DNA of 64,000 nt from Telluribacter sp035998675 (GCF_035998675.1 NZ_DASYHI010000016.1:135406-199405), one strand, 5' to 3'; numbered from the stretch's first letter, positions 42,551-52,817 are shown. Notes: a model not told the origin generated them from the sequence alone. Numbers and translations are program-made.

Positions 42551-45500
42551 ATGAGAAAACTCCTACTCTTGTTTTTGGGTGTCTTACTGGCAATCGGCCA
42601 GACATATGCTCAAAACAGCACTGTATCCGGTAGAGTTACGGATTCAGATGGTTCACCCATTCCGGGGGTCACAGTGGCCGTCAAAGGGGGAACTACCGGT
42701 ACCACAACGGACAACACCGGAACTTACACGTTATCAGTTTCACCATCAGCAACCTTGGTTTTTAGCTTTGTAGGCTTCGAAAGCCGGGAAGTAGCAGTTG
42801 GCAACCAATCAGTAATTAATGTTACCCTGCGTGCAGGCATCAATGAGTTGAATGAAGTAGTAGTTACAGCTCAAGGTATCGAAAGGGACCGTCGCTCACT
42901 GGGCTACGCGGTACAATCAATTAGCGGTGACGCTATCTCGCAGCGTTCAGAGCCTAACCTGCTTAATACTCTTCAGGGTAAGCTGGCTGGTGTAAACATT
43001 GGTAGCTCATCGGGAGCGGCTGGTGCTTCGACCAACATCAACATTCGCGGAATTACCTCTTTCAATGGTAACAACCAGCCTCTGATCGTTGTAGATGGTA
43101 TCATCTTCAACAACAACACGGACAATACCCAGAACACGCTGTTTGGCTCACAGCCGGCCAACCGTCTTTCTGATATTGCTCCCGAGACCATTGAGTCAAT
43201 CAACATCCTGAAAGGCCCCGCGGCGGCTGTACTTTATGGTTCAAGAGCCTCGGCTGGTGCCATTGTAATTACAACCAAGAGTGGACGTACGTTAAAGGGT
43301 AAAACAGAAGTTACTGTTAACTCTTCGTATAACGTTCAGGAAGCTACCGGTTTGCCTTCCCTGCAGAATGATTACGGACAGGGTGTGAATAACGGCTATG
43401 TACCTACCTCTACTAATTCCTGGGGCCCCCGTTTTGGCACACCTGGCTTTGAAACTGTTACGAATGTTCAGGGTGAAACCGTACCATACCAGGCTTACCC
43501 TAACCATTTTGAAGAGTTTTACCGTACGGGAACTATTCTGCAAAATGGTGTCAGCATTGCTTCTGGTAATATTGATGACAACTATATTGCTACTGTCAAC
43601 TCTATGTTCCAGAATGGTGTGATTCCAAACAGTGAATTTAATCGCCACAGCGTATCAGTAGGTGGTAATAAGAAACTGACCAATGGGGTTCGGGCAGGTG
43701 GTAGTATTACTTACGTTAGGTCAAAGCAACAGAATACAACCATGGGTAACGGAGGCTCGGCCTTTGGCCAGCTTACCCGTATCCCTCGTTCGTTTGATTT
43801 TTCCGGACGTCCATTCCAAAACGAATTAGGCAGAAGTATCTACTACTCACTGACCCAAAACCATCCGCTGTGGAGTGTTAACAATGAATTCCTGAATTCT
43901 AATGTGGACCGGGTATTTGGTAACCTGAAAGTTGGCTATGATATTACCAACTGGCTGAACGTTACCTACCGGGTAACTGCTGATACCTACCTGGACCGTC
44001 GTAAGCTGACGCTTCGTATAGGTTCGGCCCGTGCTCCTCAGGGAGAGCTTCTTCAGGATGCTACTTTTAACTCCGAGTTGAATGGAGACCTCCTTGTAAC
44101 TGCTCAAAAAAGCAACCTTTTCCTGGAAGGCCTGGACGCTACCCTGTTGTTGGGACAAAACCTGAATCAGCGCGATTACCAGAATTCTACACTTAGAGCG
44201 GCATCACTGACCATCCCTGGATTCGACAACGTTAGTAATGGTTCAGTATTTACAGGTTCTGATGAAGAACTTACCAGAAGAAGATTGATAGGACACTACG
44301 GTCAGCTTTCACTGGGTTACAACCAGTACCTATTCCTTGAATTATCAGGTCGGGTTGATCAGTCGTCAACGCTTCCTAAGGGAAACAACACCTACTTCTA
44401 TCCGTCAGTGGCTGTAAGCTTTGTACCAACAGATGCATTCAAAATAGAATCGGACGTTCTTTCTTATACTAAAGTTAGAGCCAGTGCGGCCCGTGTAGGT
44501 CGTGATGCTGATCCTTACCTGCTCCAGTCGGTTTATGTAGCTTCTACCTTTGGAAATAACCTGGCCAGTGTCACATTCCCGCTTTCCGTAGGTGGAGCCA
44601 GCGTTCCTGGCTTTAACCCTTCGGGCCGTATTGGGAGTACTGCTCTGACACCTGAGTTTGTTACTTCGTACGAAGTAGGCTTGAATGTAGGCTTGTTCAG
44701 AAACCGTTTCGGGCTGGACCTGGCGTACTTTGATACCCGCAGTACAAACCAGATTTTCAACGTAGCCGTTTCTAACTCCTCGGGATTTGATACCCGTACG
44801 ACCAACATTGGTGAAATGACCAACAAAGGTGTTGAAGCGGTTCTTACTGCTACGGTAGTACGGGCAGCTGGCTTTAAGTGGGATATAGCTGCTAACTATA
44901 CCCGCATCAGAAATACGGTTGTATCCATTGCACCCGGCGTAGAAAACTCTACTATTACCGGTAACTCATTTATCGGAATTGCCCCTTCCATTAAAGAAGG
45001 AGAACCTTACGGAGTTATTATTGGTAGCAAAAACCAGCGCAACGAAAACGGTGAACTGCTGATAAACCCTGCTACAGGTACTTTCCTGCCGGCTACTCCT
45101 AATGAGGTAATTGCCCGCATTCTGCCTGACTGGACCGGTGGTATTACTAACACTTTCAATTACAAAGGCATTAACCTGAGCGTATTATTTGATACTCGCC
45201 AGGGCGGACAGCTCTATTCTTTTGGAATGGTTGATCTTCGTTCAGGTGGTCACATAGATTATACAGGCGTTGATCGTGAGCTGCCACGTGTACTACCAGG
45301 TGTTATCACTAATGCTGATGGCACTTTCACGCCTAACAATATTCAGATTCCGGCTCAAACGTACTGGGCTGCCCTTGGTGGTCTGGCATCGGAAGGTGCT
45401 GTGTTTGATGCTACGGTATATCGTCTGCGTGAAATAGCACTTAACTATTCACTTCCAGCCAACTTGCTAAAAAACACTCCATTCGGTGGTGCTACTATTG

Positions 45501-45652
45501 GCATCAGTGGCCGTAACCTGTGGTTCTTCGCTCCTGGCTTCCCCGGGGATCCTGAGGTTAACACTCAGGGCGCTGGTAACATCCAGGGATTTGATTTGAA
45601 TGGTGCGCCTCAAACCAAAAACTATGGAGTTAATTTAAGATTCACATTCTAA
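42551..45652 (+). CDS. SusC/RagA-family TonB-dependent outer membrane transporter
   Basis: The protein has 1033 residues. After a signal peptide ending QTYAQ come a carboxypeptidase-regulatory-like domain (VSGRVTDSDGSPIPGVTV), a TonB-box-like NELNEVVVTAQG, a plug domain (NTLQGKLAGVNI, NINIRGITSFNGNNQPLIVVDG) and the SusC barrel ending YGVNLRFTF. With its SusD partner it imports oligosaccharides or peptides through the outer membrane using TonB energy. No glycoside hydrolase or peptidase gene is linked, so the ligand cannot be inferred. It has a good sigma-A promoter. Confidence 0.95.
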   Translation: MRKLLLLFLGVLLAIGQTYAQNSTVSGRVTDSDGSPIPGVTVAVKGGTTGTTTDNTGTYTLSVSPSATLVFSFVGFESREVAVGNQSVINVTLRAGINELNEVVVTAQGIERDRRSLGYAVQSISGDAISQRSEPNLLNTLQGKLAGVNIGSSSGAAGASTNINIRGITSFNGNNQPLIVVDGIIFNNNTDNTQNTLFGSQPANRLSDIAPETIESINILKGPAAAVLYGSRASAGAIVITTKSGRTLKGKTEVTVNSSYNVQEATGLPSLQNDYGQGVNNGYVPTSTNSWGPRFGTPGFETVTNVQGETVPYQAYPNHFEEFYRTGTILQNGVSIASGNIDDNYIATVNSMFQNGVIPNSEFNRHSVSVGGNKKLTNGVRAGGSITYVRSKQQNTTMGNGGSAFGQLTRIPRSFDFSGRPFQNELGRSIYYSLTQNHPLWSVNNEFLNSNVDRVFGNLKVGYDITNWLNVTYRVTADTYLDRRKLTLRIGSARAPQGELLQDATFNSELNGDLLVTAQKSNLFLEGLDATLLLGQNLNQRDYQNSTLRAASLTIPGFDNVSNGSVFTGSDEELTRRRLIGHYGQLSLGYNQYLFLELSGRVDQSSTLPKGNNTYFYPSVAVSFVPTDAFKIESDVLSYTKVRASAARVGRDADPYLLQSVYVASTFGNNLASVTFPLSVGGASVPGFNPSGRIGSTALTPEFVTSYEVGLNVGLFRNRFGLDLAYFDTRSTNQIFNVAVSNSSGFDTRTTNIGEMTNKGVEAVLTATVVRAAGFKWDIAANYTRIRNTVVSIAPGVENSTITGNSFIGIAPSIKEGEPYGVIIGSKNQRNENGELLINPATGTFLPATPNEVIARILPDWTGGITNTFNYKGINLSVLFDTRQGGQLYSFGMVDLRSGGHIDYTGVDRELPRVLPGVITNADGTFTPNNIQIPAQTYWAALGGLASEGAVFDATVYRLREIALNYSLPANLLKNTPFGGATIGISGRNLWFFAPGFPGDPEVNTQGAGNIQGFDLNGAPQTKNYGVNLRFTF

Positions 45653-45663
45653 TAATTTAAAAA

Positions 45664-47118
45664 ATGAAAAAAGTAATCACATATATAGCGGGGGCTCTGC
45701 TTTTAACGGCCTCTTCTTGTAGCGATTTTCTGGATATAAACCAGACCCCAAACAATCCTACAAGTGTCCCCCCCAGTGTACTGCTGCCAACTGGCCTGGT
45801 AGGTACTGCTTTTGCAAATAATAACGAGTTGAATCGCTTCGCTTCAACTATAATGAGTGTAACAGCCGGTGCCGCTGGTAGTCCTGCCACCTATGACATT
45901 TATAACACCGATGGTGCAGATTTTGGTAATCAGTGGCGTTTTGAGATCTACAATGGTGCTTTGATTTCGTACGACAAGGTTATAGAATCAGCTGATGCTA
46001 TTGGGGCAAAATCCTACTCAGGTATTGCCAAGATTATGAAGGCATACACTTTCTCAATTGCTACTGATGTGTGGGGCGATGTCCCTTATTCGGATGCATT
46101 GAAAGGCGACGCCAGTACGCAGCCTTTAGTTGACAAGCAGGAGGATATCTACAAAGGTACTGCTCAGATTCAGAGCCTGTTTGAACTGGTGCGCGAAGGT
46201 CTTGCTGATCTGGATGCTCCATCCACCATTAAGCCTGGTGCGGATGACGTGGTCTACGGTGGAAACATTGCGAACTGGAAAAAGGCAGGTAATACCCTAC
46301 TGTTAAAGTTCGCAAATACCATTTCCCGTAAAGAGCCCGCTTTGGCCAAGCAAATTATTGATCAGGTCATTGCTAATGGTAATGTCATTACCTCAAACGC
46401 TGAAAACCTGAGCGTAAAGTTTGGTTCGGCTGTGGGTAGCAGAGCTCCTATATTTGAATGGTCTGCCATTGGTGGTGGTTCTTTCCAGAATGATTTGCTT
46501 ATAAGCACACGCTTTGTCAACCTGCTGCAAAGCAAAAATGATCCTCGTTTGGAGAAGTTCGTAACTAAACCCACCGGTAGTTACGTGACTGTCGATAACG
46601 GTTTCAGGGGTACCCTTCCTTCACCACAGTCCACCTGGTCACGTTTTAGCTCTTATGTAACCGGAGCAGCCGGTGAGGGTCCGGTACGTTTGGTGACCAA
46701 TGCTCAGCGGGCATTTATCCTGGCTGAGTCGGCAGTAACACTTGGAACTGCCGGTAACGCTGAGGCCTTATTCCAGGAAGGAATTCGTGCATCTATGTTG
46801 TTAGCTGGTGTAACTCCTGCAGAAATTGATGCTTACTTTGCTGCTAACCCTTCTGAAGTAAAGCTGACTGGAACTGACGCAGAAAAGGTTAAGAAGATTA
46901 TTACGCAGAAATACATCGCAGCGTTTGGGAACGGTCTAGAGCAGTGGAATGATTGGAGAAGGACAGGCTTTCCCGAACTGGCACCACATCAGAATGCAGT
47001 TGGAGTAGATGGTACCCGTCCGGTACGTGCCCAGTACATAAACCAGGAGATTTCCCGTAATCCAAATTTTACTCCTAATATCCAGCCCAACGTAACAGTT
47101 TGGTGGGATGTTGAATAA
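45664..47118 (+). CDS. SusD/RagB-like nutrient-binding lipoprotein (SusD-like_2 type)
   Basis: The protein has 484 residues. A lipobox ends LLTASSC. SDFLDINQTPNNPTSVPP follows, and the helical repeats include IMKAYTFSIATDVWGDVPYSDAL, the block typical of SusD proteins. The C-terminus is also typical (KYIAAFGNGLEQWNDWRRTGFPEL). It sits on the cell surface as the lid that captures substrate for the SusC barrel encoded 11 bases upstream. Confidence 0.93.
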   Translation: MKKVITYIAGALLLTASSCSDFLDINQTPNNPTSVPPSVLLPTGLVGTAFANNNELNRFASTIMSVTAGAAGSPATYDIYNTDGADFGNQWRFEIYNGALISYDKVIESADAIGAKSYSGIAKIMKAYTFSIATDVWGDVPYSDALKGDASTQPLVDKQEDIYKGTAQIQSLFELVREGLADLDAPSTIKPGADDVVYGGNIANWKKAGNTLLLKFANTISRKEPALAKQIIDQVIANGNVITSNAENLSVKFGSAVGSRAPIFEWSAIGGGSFQNDLLISTRFVNLLQSKNDPRLEKFVTKPTGSYVTVDNGFRGTLPSPQSTWSRFSSYVTGAAGEGPVRLVTNAQRAFILAESAVTLGTAGNAEALFQEGIRASMLLAGVTPAEIDAYFAANPSEVKLTGTDAEKVKKIITQKYIAAFGNGLEQWNDWRRTGFPELAPHQNAVGVDGTRPVRAQYINQEISRNPNFTPNIQPNVTVWWDVE

Positions 47119-47141
47119 CATTTCTAACTGTAGATACAAAC

Positions 47142-47630
47142 ATGAAAAAACTTATAAACTTAGTAGGCCTGCTAATCGCCCTGGTTACAATTACTTCCTG
47201 CGAGAAGGACTATGGTGTGTTTAACAGTGACAATGTGGCGGAAATACCCGTTACATTTCCTAATGCCACTACGCATGGCTTTGATCCCTTTATCCGGGTA
47301 TCACTTGCCAGCAAAGATCCAGTTCGTTTTGAGCTAACCATTCCTGAGTCATCAGGACGTACCATCAAAGAGATCACCAAGGTGGCTGCCGGTGCATCGG
47401 CAATTAATATTGGTACGCTGAATACCGGACCGAACTACCTTTCTGCACCCATTGCCGGGGAAGGTAACAAGGCTGTGTTCACTACTACCCTTTCTGAATA
47501 TCAAACCAAGCGTCGGACGGCTACTACGCCCGTACTGGCAAACCAGGAGCTTGCTTTTATTTTCCTGGTAACGCTTGATGACAATTCGCAGATCGTTACC
47601 CAAAGAGTAAGGGTAAATATTCTCCCGTAA
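47142..47630 (+). CDS. Small surface lipoprotein accessory to the first SusCD pair
   Basis: The protein has 162 residues with a lipobox ending TITSC followed by EKDYGVFNSD. The rest is mostly beta-type sequence without a named domain that I recognise. It lies 23 bases after susD and before the terminator, so it belongs to the same operon. Such third genes often encode surface glycan- or ligand-binding lipoproteins; that role is inferred from position only. Confidence 0.7.
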   Translation: MKKLINLVGLLIALVTITSCEKDYGVFNSDNVAEIPVTFPNATTHGFDPFIRVSLASKDPVRFELTIPESSGRTIKEITKVAAGASAINIGTLNTGPNYLSAPIAGEGNKAVFTTTLSEYQTKRRTATTPVLANQELAFIFLVTLDDNSQIVTQRVRVNILP

Positions 47631-47670
47631 CCGGGAATAAATAGCAGAAAAAGACTTCTATACTTCAGGC

Positions 47671-47704
47671 AAGGCCGCTTCCAGATTTGGAAGCGGCCTT
47701 TTTT
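47671..47704 (+). terminator. Terminator of the first SusCD operon
   Basis: AAGGCCGCTTCCA (47671-47683) pairs with TGGAAGCGGCCTT (47688-47700), followed by T to 47704. The remaining gap to 48043 holds one short coding remnant and the next promoter. Confidence 0.92.
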
Positions 47705-47762
47705 ATTTTGCTTAAACTCCTAATGGTACTACTCATAGGCAGGCTTGTTCCTAATGTTTACC

Positions 47763-47882
47763 CTACTCCCAACACCAAGCTTTCTCTTCTTGCAGTGCCT
47801 GCAATACAACCTCCTTGTATCTCAGAAATGCAGCTGGTTGCCATGCCACTAACGTGTCCTTAAAAATCAAAACAAATAGTAA
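47763..47882 (-). pseudogene. Coding remnant between the two SusCD sets
   Basis: A minus-strand frame of 39 codons without a start ends KDTLVAWQPAAFLRY...EEKAWCWE. Its composition is protein-like, but it is cut off upstream by a stop. It may be the tail of a deleted gene. I do not recognise the family. Confidence 0.3.
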
Positions 47883-47996
47883 CTAATCTTTGCTCAATAG
47901 ACCACAAGGTTATATTTTATTTTAAAGAACTTAGTTTTTGCATAATTTAATATTGAACATTAAACCAAATGGATTCGTAACAGTTTTACTAATAAT

Positions 47997-48004
47997 TACC
48001 TTTG
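47997..48004 (+). promoter_or_regulatory. Candidate -7 box for the second susC
   Basis: TACCTTTG matches TAnnTTTG, 39 bases before the ATG at 48044. No clear -33 TTG lies at the usual distance. Confidence 0.45.
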
Positions 48005-48043
48005 CAACTTTAAGTAACACATTTAATCAACTAACTAAAACGT

Positions 48044-51000
48044 ATGAAGAACATTTTATTCACCTTGCTTGCGGGGTTGATGCTGCTGGCTTCCCAAGCC
48101 TTCGCACAAGACCGCACCGTAACCGGACAGGTCACTGCTGAGAACGGTTCAGTCCTCCCCGGTGTAAACGTTTCCATTCAGGGTACTACCCGCGGTACCA
48201 CTACCACCAGTGAAGGTACGTACAGTATTGCTGTTGCGAATACTGAAGTTCTGGTATTTAGTTTTATCGGTTTTGAAACCGAGGAAAGGGTTGTTGGAAC
48301 TGAGTCGGTTATTAATGTAATGATGACCAACGATGTCAACCAGTTACAGGAAGTAGTAGTGACTGCTCTTGGTATTTCGCGCGAAAAGAAAGCTCTTGGC
48401 TACGCGGTTCAGGAGATAAAAGGGGAAGAAGTCAGCACTGTGAAGCAACAAAACTTTGTTAACTCACTGTCGGGCAAAATTGCAGGTATTCAGATCAGAC
48501 AAAACAATACCTTTGGGGGTTCTACCAATGTACTGATCCGGGGTAATAACTCCCTGGCTGGAAACAACCAGCCACTATTTGTAGTGGATGGTGTCCCCAT
48601 CTCCAACTACCAGGGCAACAGCCTCAACCAGGCAAATGGTCGCCGGGGGTATGACTACGGTAATGCCGCTTCGGATATCAACGCGGAGGATATTGAGACA
48701 ATCTCAATACTTAAGAGTGCGGCTGCAACCGCCTTGTACGGTTCACGGGGCTCCAATGGTGTAGTACTTATTACTACCAAGAAAGGCACCAGACGCAAAG
48801 GAATTGGTGTGAGTATAAATTCCGGAGTAAATTTTGGCCGTATTGATAAGTCTACTTTCCTTAAGTACCAGAAAGAGTACGGGGCCGGTTATTCGCCCTG
48901 GTACGGTCCTACCAATCCTTATTTTGAGGACGCTGACATCAATGGTGACGGGGTTGTTGACCTTGTTAACCCAACGCGCGAAGATGGTTCCTACGGGGCT
49001 AAGTTTGATCCGAACCTGATGGTATACCAATGGGAATCATTCGTTCCTGAGTCGGAAAACTTTGGCAATCCTATGCCGTGGGTAGCTGCTGAAAACGATC
49101 CATCTACCTTTTTTGAGCAGCAAGTAACGTTTAACAGCTCGGTAGATTTGAGTGGAGGAAATGAAAAAGGTGCGTTCCGCCTGGGATATACGAACTTCAG
49201 CGACAAGGGGATCCTACCCAATAGTACCCAGAATCGTAATACCCTAAACTTCAGCGGGTCATTTGATCTTGGTACAAAACTAAAGGCGGGTATTACCGGT
49301 AACTATACCAATCAGGCTACTGTTGGTCGTTTTTCAACAGGATACGGAGATAACCTCATGTCAAATTTCAGACAATGGTGGCAAACAAACGTAGACGTTA
49401 AGCGCCAAAAGTACTTTTATGACCTGACGGGGCGAAACGTTACCTGGAATATGAACGACCCAATTAACGGTGACACGGGTCCTATATACTGGGACAACCC
49501 CTACTGGACGCGCTACGAAAACTACAACTCGGATAACCGGGGTCGCCTCTTCGGAAACATGAACCTGACCTACCAGGTTACAAACTGGTTTAGCGTGCTG
49601 GGACGCGTTTCGATGGATACGTATAGTGAAGTGAGGGAAGAGCGAAGGGCCGTCGGGTCCATTGCTACCGAATTCGGACTTCAGAACAACGAAGAGAAGT
49701 CGGGTTACCAGCGTACGGACATTGATTTTACCGAAATGAACTACGATATTATTGGTAACTTTAATAGAAGCATTGGAGATGATTTTAGTATAAATGGTAT
49801 TGCGGGAATTAACATTCGCAGAGAAAGCAGGGAAACTATCATCCAGTCTACCTCGGGTGGCCTGGCCATCCCGGGCTTGTACGCTATCAGCAACTCGATT
49901 AATACAACACCTTTCCCAACCGAAGATCTACTCGAAAAGCAGGTAAACGGCTACTATGCAAGCGCCTCTCTGGGGTACAAAGACACCTATTTTCTTGAAC
50001 TCACGGACCGCATTGACGTATCGTCGGCACTTCCCAGAAATAATAACACGTACAACTACTACTCTGCCTCAGGTAGCTATGTATTCTCCAATCATTTAAA
50101 TACCAGCTGGCTAAGATTTGGTAAAGTAAGATTTGGTTATGCGGAAGTTGGAAACGACGCTCCTGCACTGAGCGTTGGTGACGTGTACAACCGTATTGAC
50201 AACTTTGGTTCTACGGTTCTGACCTCCGTGCCCATTACCAAGAATAACCCTGACTTGCGACCTGAAAGAACTAAAAGCTGGGAAGCAGGCCTTGAAATGA
50301 ACACTTTGGAAGGACGGCTCGGCCTTGACCTGACAGTATATAATGTTAATACTGTTGACCAGATTCTAAGGGTTACGCAGTCCCTGGCTACCGGGTATGG
50401 TTTCCGCTACGTTAATGCCGGAAACCTAACTAACAAAGGTATAGAAATATCCCTGTTTGCTACTCCGGTACAAGCCAATGGCTTTGAGTGGAGAACAGTG
50501 GTAAACTTTGCCAGAAACATCAACAGAGTAGGTGAGTTGTACCAGGGCGTTGAAAACATTGTACTGGCGACCTACCAGGGTGGAGTTACGGTAAACGCTA
50601 CCAAAGGTGAGCGATACGGAACACTCAGAGGTACTGGATTCCAATATCTAAACGGTCAGCGGGTTGTCAATACACAAGGGTTCTACCTATCAAACCCCGA
50701 TCAGGTTATAGGTATCGCTCAGCCCGACTGGACCGGTGGTATTACCAACAGCTTCAGCTACAAAGGATTTAACCTGAGTTTCCTGATTGACGCTTCCAAA
50801 GGTGGTGATGTATACTCGCTGGATATGCACTACGGACAAGGTACTGGTCTTCCCGACTACACGGCCGGATTGAATGATCTGGGTAATGAGGTACGCGCTC
50901 CGGTAGCAGATGGAGGTGGCCTCCTCAACGAAGGTGTCCTGGCTGATGGTACACCCAATACTACCCGGGCCAGGGCCAATGATTACAGCGGCTATTTCTA

Positions 51001-51286
51001 CTGGGGAAATGCCGCCCGGAATCCGGCTGCCCTAACTACTTACGACGCTTCCTTTGTGAAGCTACGTGAAGCTTCACTTTCCTACCGTGTACCAGGTTCC
51101 ATACTGAAAAATTTTGGTCAAAACCTGACTTTATCCGTTGTCGGCAGAAACCTGTGGATCATCCACAAAAATGTACCTTTTGCCGATCCTGAGTCGGGCC
51201 TAGGTTCTGGAAATGCCCAGGGGTACCTGGTTGGATCTTACCCAACAGTAAGAAATCTTGGATTCAGAGTACAACTTGATTTTTAA
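48044..51286 (+). CDS. SusC/RagA-family TonB-dependent outer membrane transporter
   Basis: The protein has 1080 residues with the same architecture as the first SusC: signal peptide ending SQAFAQ, regulatory-like domain (VTGQVTAENGSVLPGVNV), NQLQEVVVTALG, plug (NSLSGKIAGIQI, NVLIRGNNSLAGNNQPLFVVDG) and a barrel ending NLGFRVQLDF. The sequences of the two barrels differ widely, so this is not a recent duplication. It lacks linked degradative enzymes. An Asp-rich D-x-D-G-D-G-x-V-D segment near residues 300-310 (DINGDGVVD) resembles a calcium-binding loop. Confidence 0.95.
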   Translation: MKNILFTLLAGLMLLASQAFAQDRTVTGQVTAENGSVLPGVNVSIQGTTRGTTTTSEGTYSIAVANTEVLVFSFIGFETEERVVGTESVINVMMTNDVNQLQEVVVTALGISREKKALGYAVQEIKGEEVSTVKQQNFVNSLSGKIAGIQIRQNNTFGGSTNVLIRGNNSLAGNNQPLFVVDGVPISNYQGNSLNQANGRRGYDYGNAASDINAEDIETISILKSAAATALYGSRGSNGVVLITTKKGTRRKGIGVSINSGVNFGRIDKSTFLKYQKEYGAGYSPWYGPTNPYFEDADINGDGVVDLVNPTREDGSYGAKFDPNLMVYQWESFVPESENFGNPMPWVAAENDPSTFFEQQVTFNSSVDLSGGNEKGAFRLGYTNFSDKGILPNSTQNRNTLNFSGSFDLGTKLKAGITGNYTNQATVGRFSTGYGDNLMSNFRQWWQTNVDVKRQKYFYDLTGRNVTWNMNDPINGDTGPIYWDNPYWTRYENYNSDNRGRLFGNMNLTYQVTNWFSVLGRVSMDTYSEVREERRAVGSIATEFGLQNNEEKSGYQRTDIDFTEMNYDIIGNFNRSIGDDFSINGIAGINIRRESRETIIQSTSGGLAIPGLYAISNSINTTPFPTEDLLEKQVNGYYASASLGYKDTYFLELTDRIDVSSALPRNNNTYNYYSASGSYVFSNHLNTSWLRFGKVRFGYAEVGNDAPALSVGDVYNRIDNFGSTVLTSVPITKNNPDLRPERTKSWEAGLEMNTLEGRLGLDLTVYNVNTVDQILRVTQSLATGYGFRYVNAGNLTNKGIEISLFATPVQANGFEWRTVVNFARNINRVGELYQGVENIVLATYQGGVTVNATKGERYGTLRGTGFQYLNGQRVVNTQGFYLSNPDQVIGIAQPDWTGGITNSFSYKGFNLSFLIDASKGGDVYSLDMHYGQGTGLPDYTAGLNDLGNEVRAPVADGGGLLNEGVLADGTPNTTRARANDYSGYFYWGNAARNPAALTTYDASFVKLREASLSYRVPGSILKNFGQNLTLSVVGRNLWIIHKNVPFADPESGLGSGNAQGYLVGSYPTVRNLGFRVQLDF

Positions 51287-51314
51287 GCTGTCGTTTAATC
51301 TAAAAAACTCAATT

Positions 51315-52754
51315 ATGAAAAAGATAATTTGTTTATTAATAGCAGGGCTGGTATTTGGCTGTACAAATCACTTCGATGAGCTTAATACCGATAAGAAAAA
51401 TCCTGCCTCGGTTACCGGAGAATCTCTCTTTAACAATGCGACTGAGCGCTTTCACCACATACTTAACTCGGCCAGCGTGAACACAAATGTATTCCGGCTG
51501 TATGCTCAGTACTGGGCTCAAACAACGTATCCGGAGGAAAGTCAGTACCAACAGGTTCAGAGAAACATCCCTGACAACTGGTTCCAGCGTTTGTATCGTG
51601 ATGCTTTGAAAGATTTGGACGAGGCTAAAAGACTGATTGCTGCGCAGGAAACCAATTCACAAACTGCGCCTATTCAGAAAAACAAGCTGGCGATCATTGA
51701 AATTACCGAAGCACACATCTATACTACGTTGGTCGATTTGTTCGGAAATGTTCCCTACTCGGAAGCCCTGGATTTTGCAAATCCGAATCCGAAGTATGAC
51801 GATGCCAAAGATATATACTACAGTGAAATTGACCAGTTAAATCAGGCCATAGCCAATCTGGAAGTTTCGGCTTCAAGTTTTGAATCTACCAGCGACCTTG
51901 TCAATCAGGGCGATACTAAAATGTGGCTTAAAAGCGCTAATTCTCTAAAACTTAGACTGGCAATGCGTCTGGCTGATGTAGATGAGGCCAAGTCCAGAAC
52001 CATGGCAGAATCAGCAGTTAGTTCAGGAGTTTTCAGTGCTATTTCTGAGAATTTGTCGGTGGAATACATTAATAATGCGCCCTATACCTATCCGGCGTAC
52101 GAAGATCTGGTCCTTAGCGGACGTTCTGACTTTGTTGCTGCCAACACCATCGTTGAAGTAATGAATGACTTGAAAGATCCCAGACGCAAGTACTACTTTC
52201 AGGAAAATCTGGGCCAGGGCACTTTTGCGGGAGGAATATATGGCTCCGGAAATGCTTTCACCTCCTTTTCCTCACCAGGGATGAGAATGTACACTGCTAA
52301 CACTCCCGGTGTTAACCTAAGTTATTCGGAGGTCCTGTTCCTGCTGGCCGAAGCCGCACAACGCGGGTACTCCGTTGGTGGAACCGTGGAGGAATATTAC
52401 AACAGAGCCATCACTGCTTCCGTAATGGAGTGGGGAGGCACCGAAGCCGAAGCCAGGGCTTATCTTTCCCAGAAAGATGTTGCCTGGAGCACTGCAGCTG
52501 GCGACTGGAGGCAAAAACTTGGCCTTCAGAAATGGTTATCACTTTACAACAATGGTATGGAAGGCTGGACTACCTGGCGTTTACTTGACTTCGAAGGCTT
52601 TAAGGTACCCGAAGGTCTTACTGAAGAAGATATCCCCAATCGGTTAGTATATCCGGTTAATGAGGCAACCCTTAACGGTGCAAACCTATCGGCCGCAGCC
52701 ACGGCCATCGGTGGCGACAATGTGCAGAGCAAAATTTTCTGGGATGTCCGATAA
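51315..52754 (+). CDS. SusD/RagB-like nutrient-binding lipoprotein (SusD-like_2 type)
   Basis: The start at ATG 51315 (MKKIICLL) gives 479 residues; the frame overlaps the end of susC upstream without support. The lipobox is GLVFGC. Family features are LYAQYWAQTTYPEESQYQ, AHIYTTLVDLFGNVPYSEAL, MWLKSANSLKLRLAMRLADV and the C-terminal YNNGMEGWTTWRLLDF. It is the surface substrate-binding partner of the second SusC. The operon ends at a perfect-palindrome terminator. Confidence 0.93.
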   Translation: MKKIICLLIAGLVFGCTNHFDELNTDKKNPASVTGESLFNNATERFHHILNSASVNTNVFRLYAQYWAQTTYPEESQYQQVQRNIPDNWFQRLYRDALKDLDEAKRLIAAQETNSQTAPIQKNKLAIIEITEAHIYTTLVDLFGNVPYSEALDFANPNPKYDDAKDIYYSEIDQLNQAIANLEVSASSFESTSDLVNQGDTKMWLKSANSLKLRLAMRLADVDEAKSRTMAESAVSSGVFSAISENLSVEYINNAPYTYPAYEDLVLSGRSDFVAANTIVEVMNDLKDPRRKYYFQENLGQGTFAGGIYGSGNAFTSFSSPGMRMYTANTPGVNLSYSEVLFLLAEAAQRGYSVGGTVEEYYNRAITASVMEWGGTEAEARAYLSQKDVAWSTAAGDWRQKLGLQKWLSLYNNGMEGWTTWRLLDFEGFKVPEGLTEEDIPNRLVYPVNEATLNGANLSAAATAIGGDNVQSKIFWDVR

Positions 52755-52783
52755 TCAGCTGTTTTTTAATATTATTTAAATGC

Positions 52784-52817
52784 AAAAAAGTTACCTGCCG
52801 CGGCAGGTAACTTTTTT
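52784..52817. terminator. Terminator formed by a perfect 34-base palindrome
   Basis: AAAAAAGTTACCTGCCG is followed directly by its exact reverse complement, with no spacer. It serves the second SusCD operon on the plus strand; the symmetry would also permit function on the minus strand. Confidence 0.9.

Noticed and set aside
42551..51286. Recent tandem duplication of SusCD
   Set aside because: The two SusC and two SusD proteins share family motifs but differ widely in sequence, so a recent duplication is not supported.
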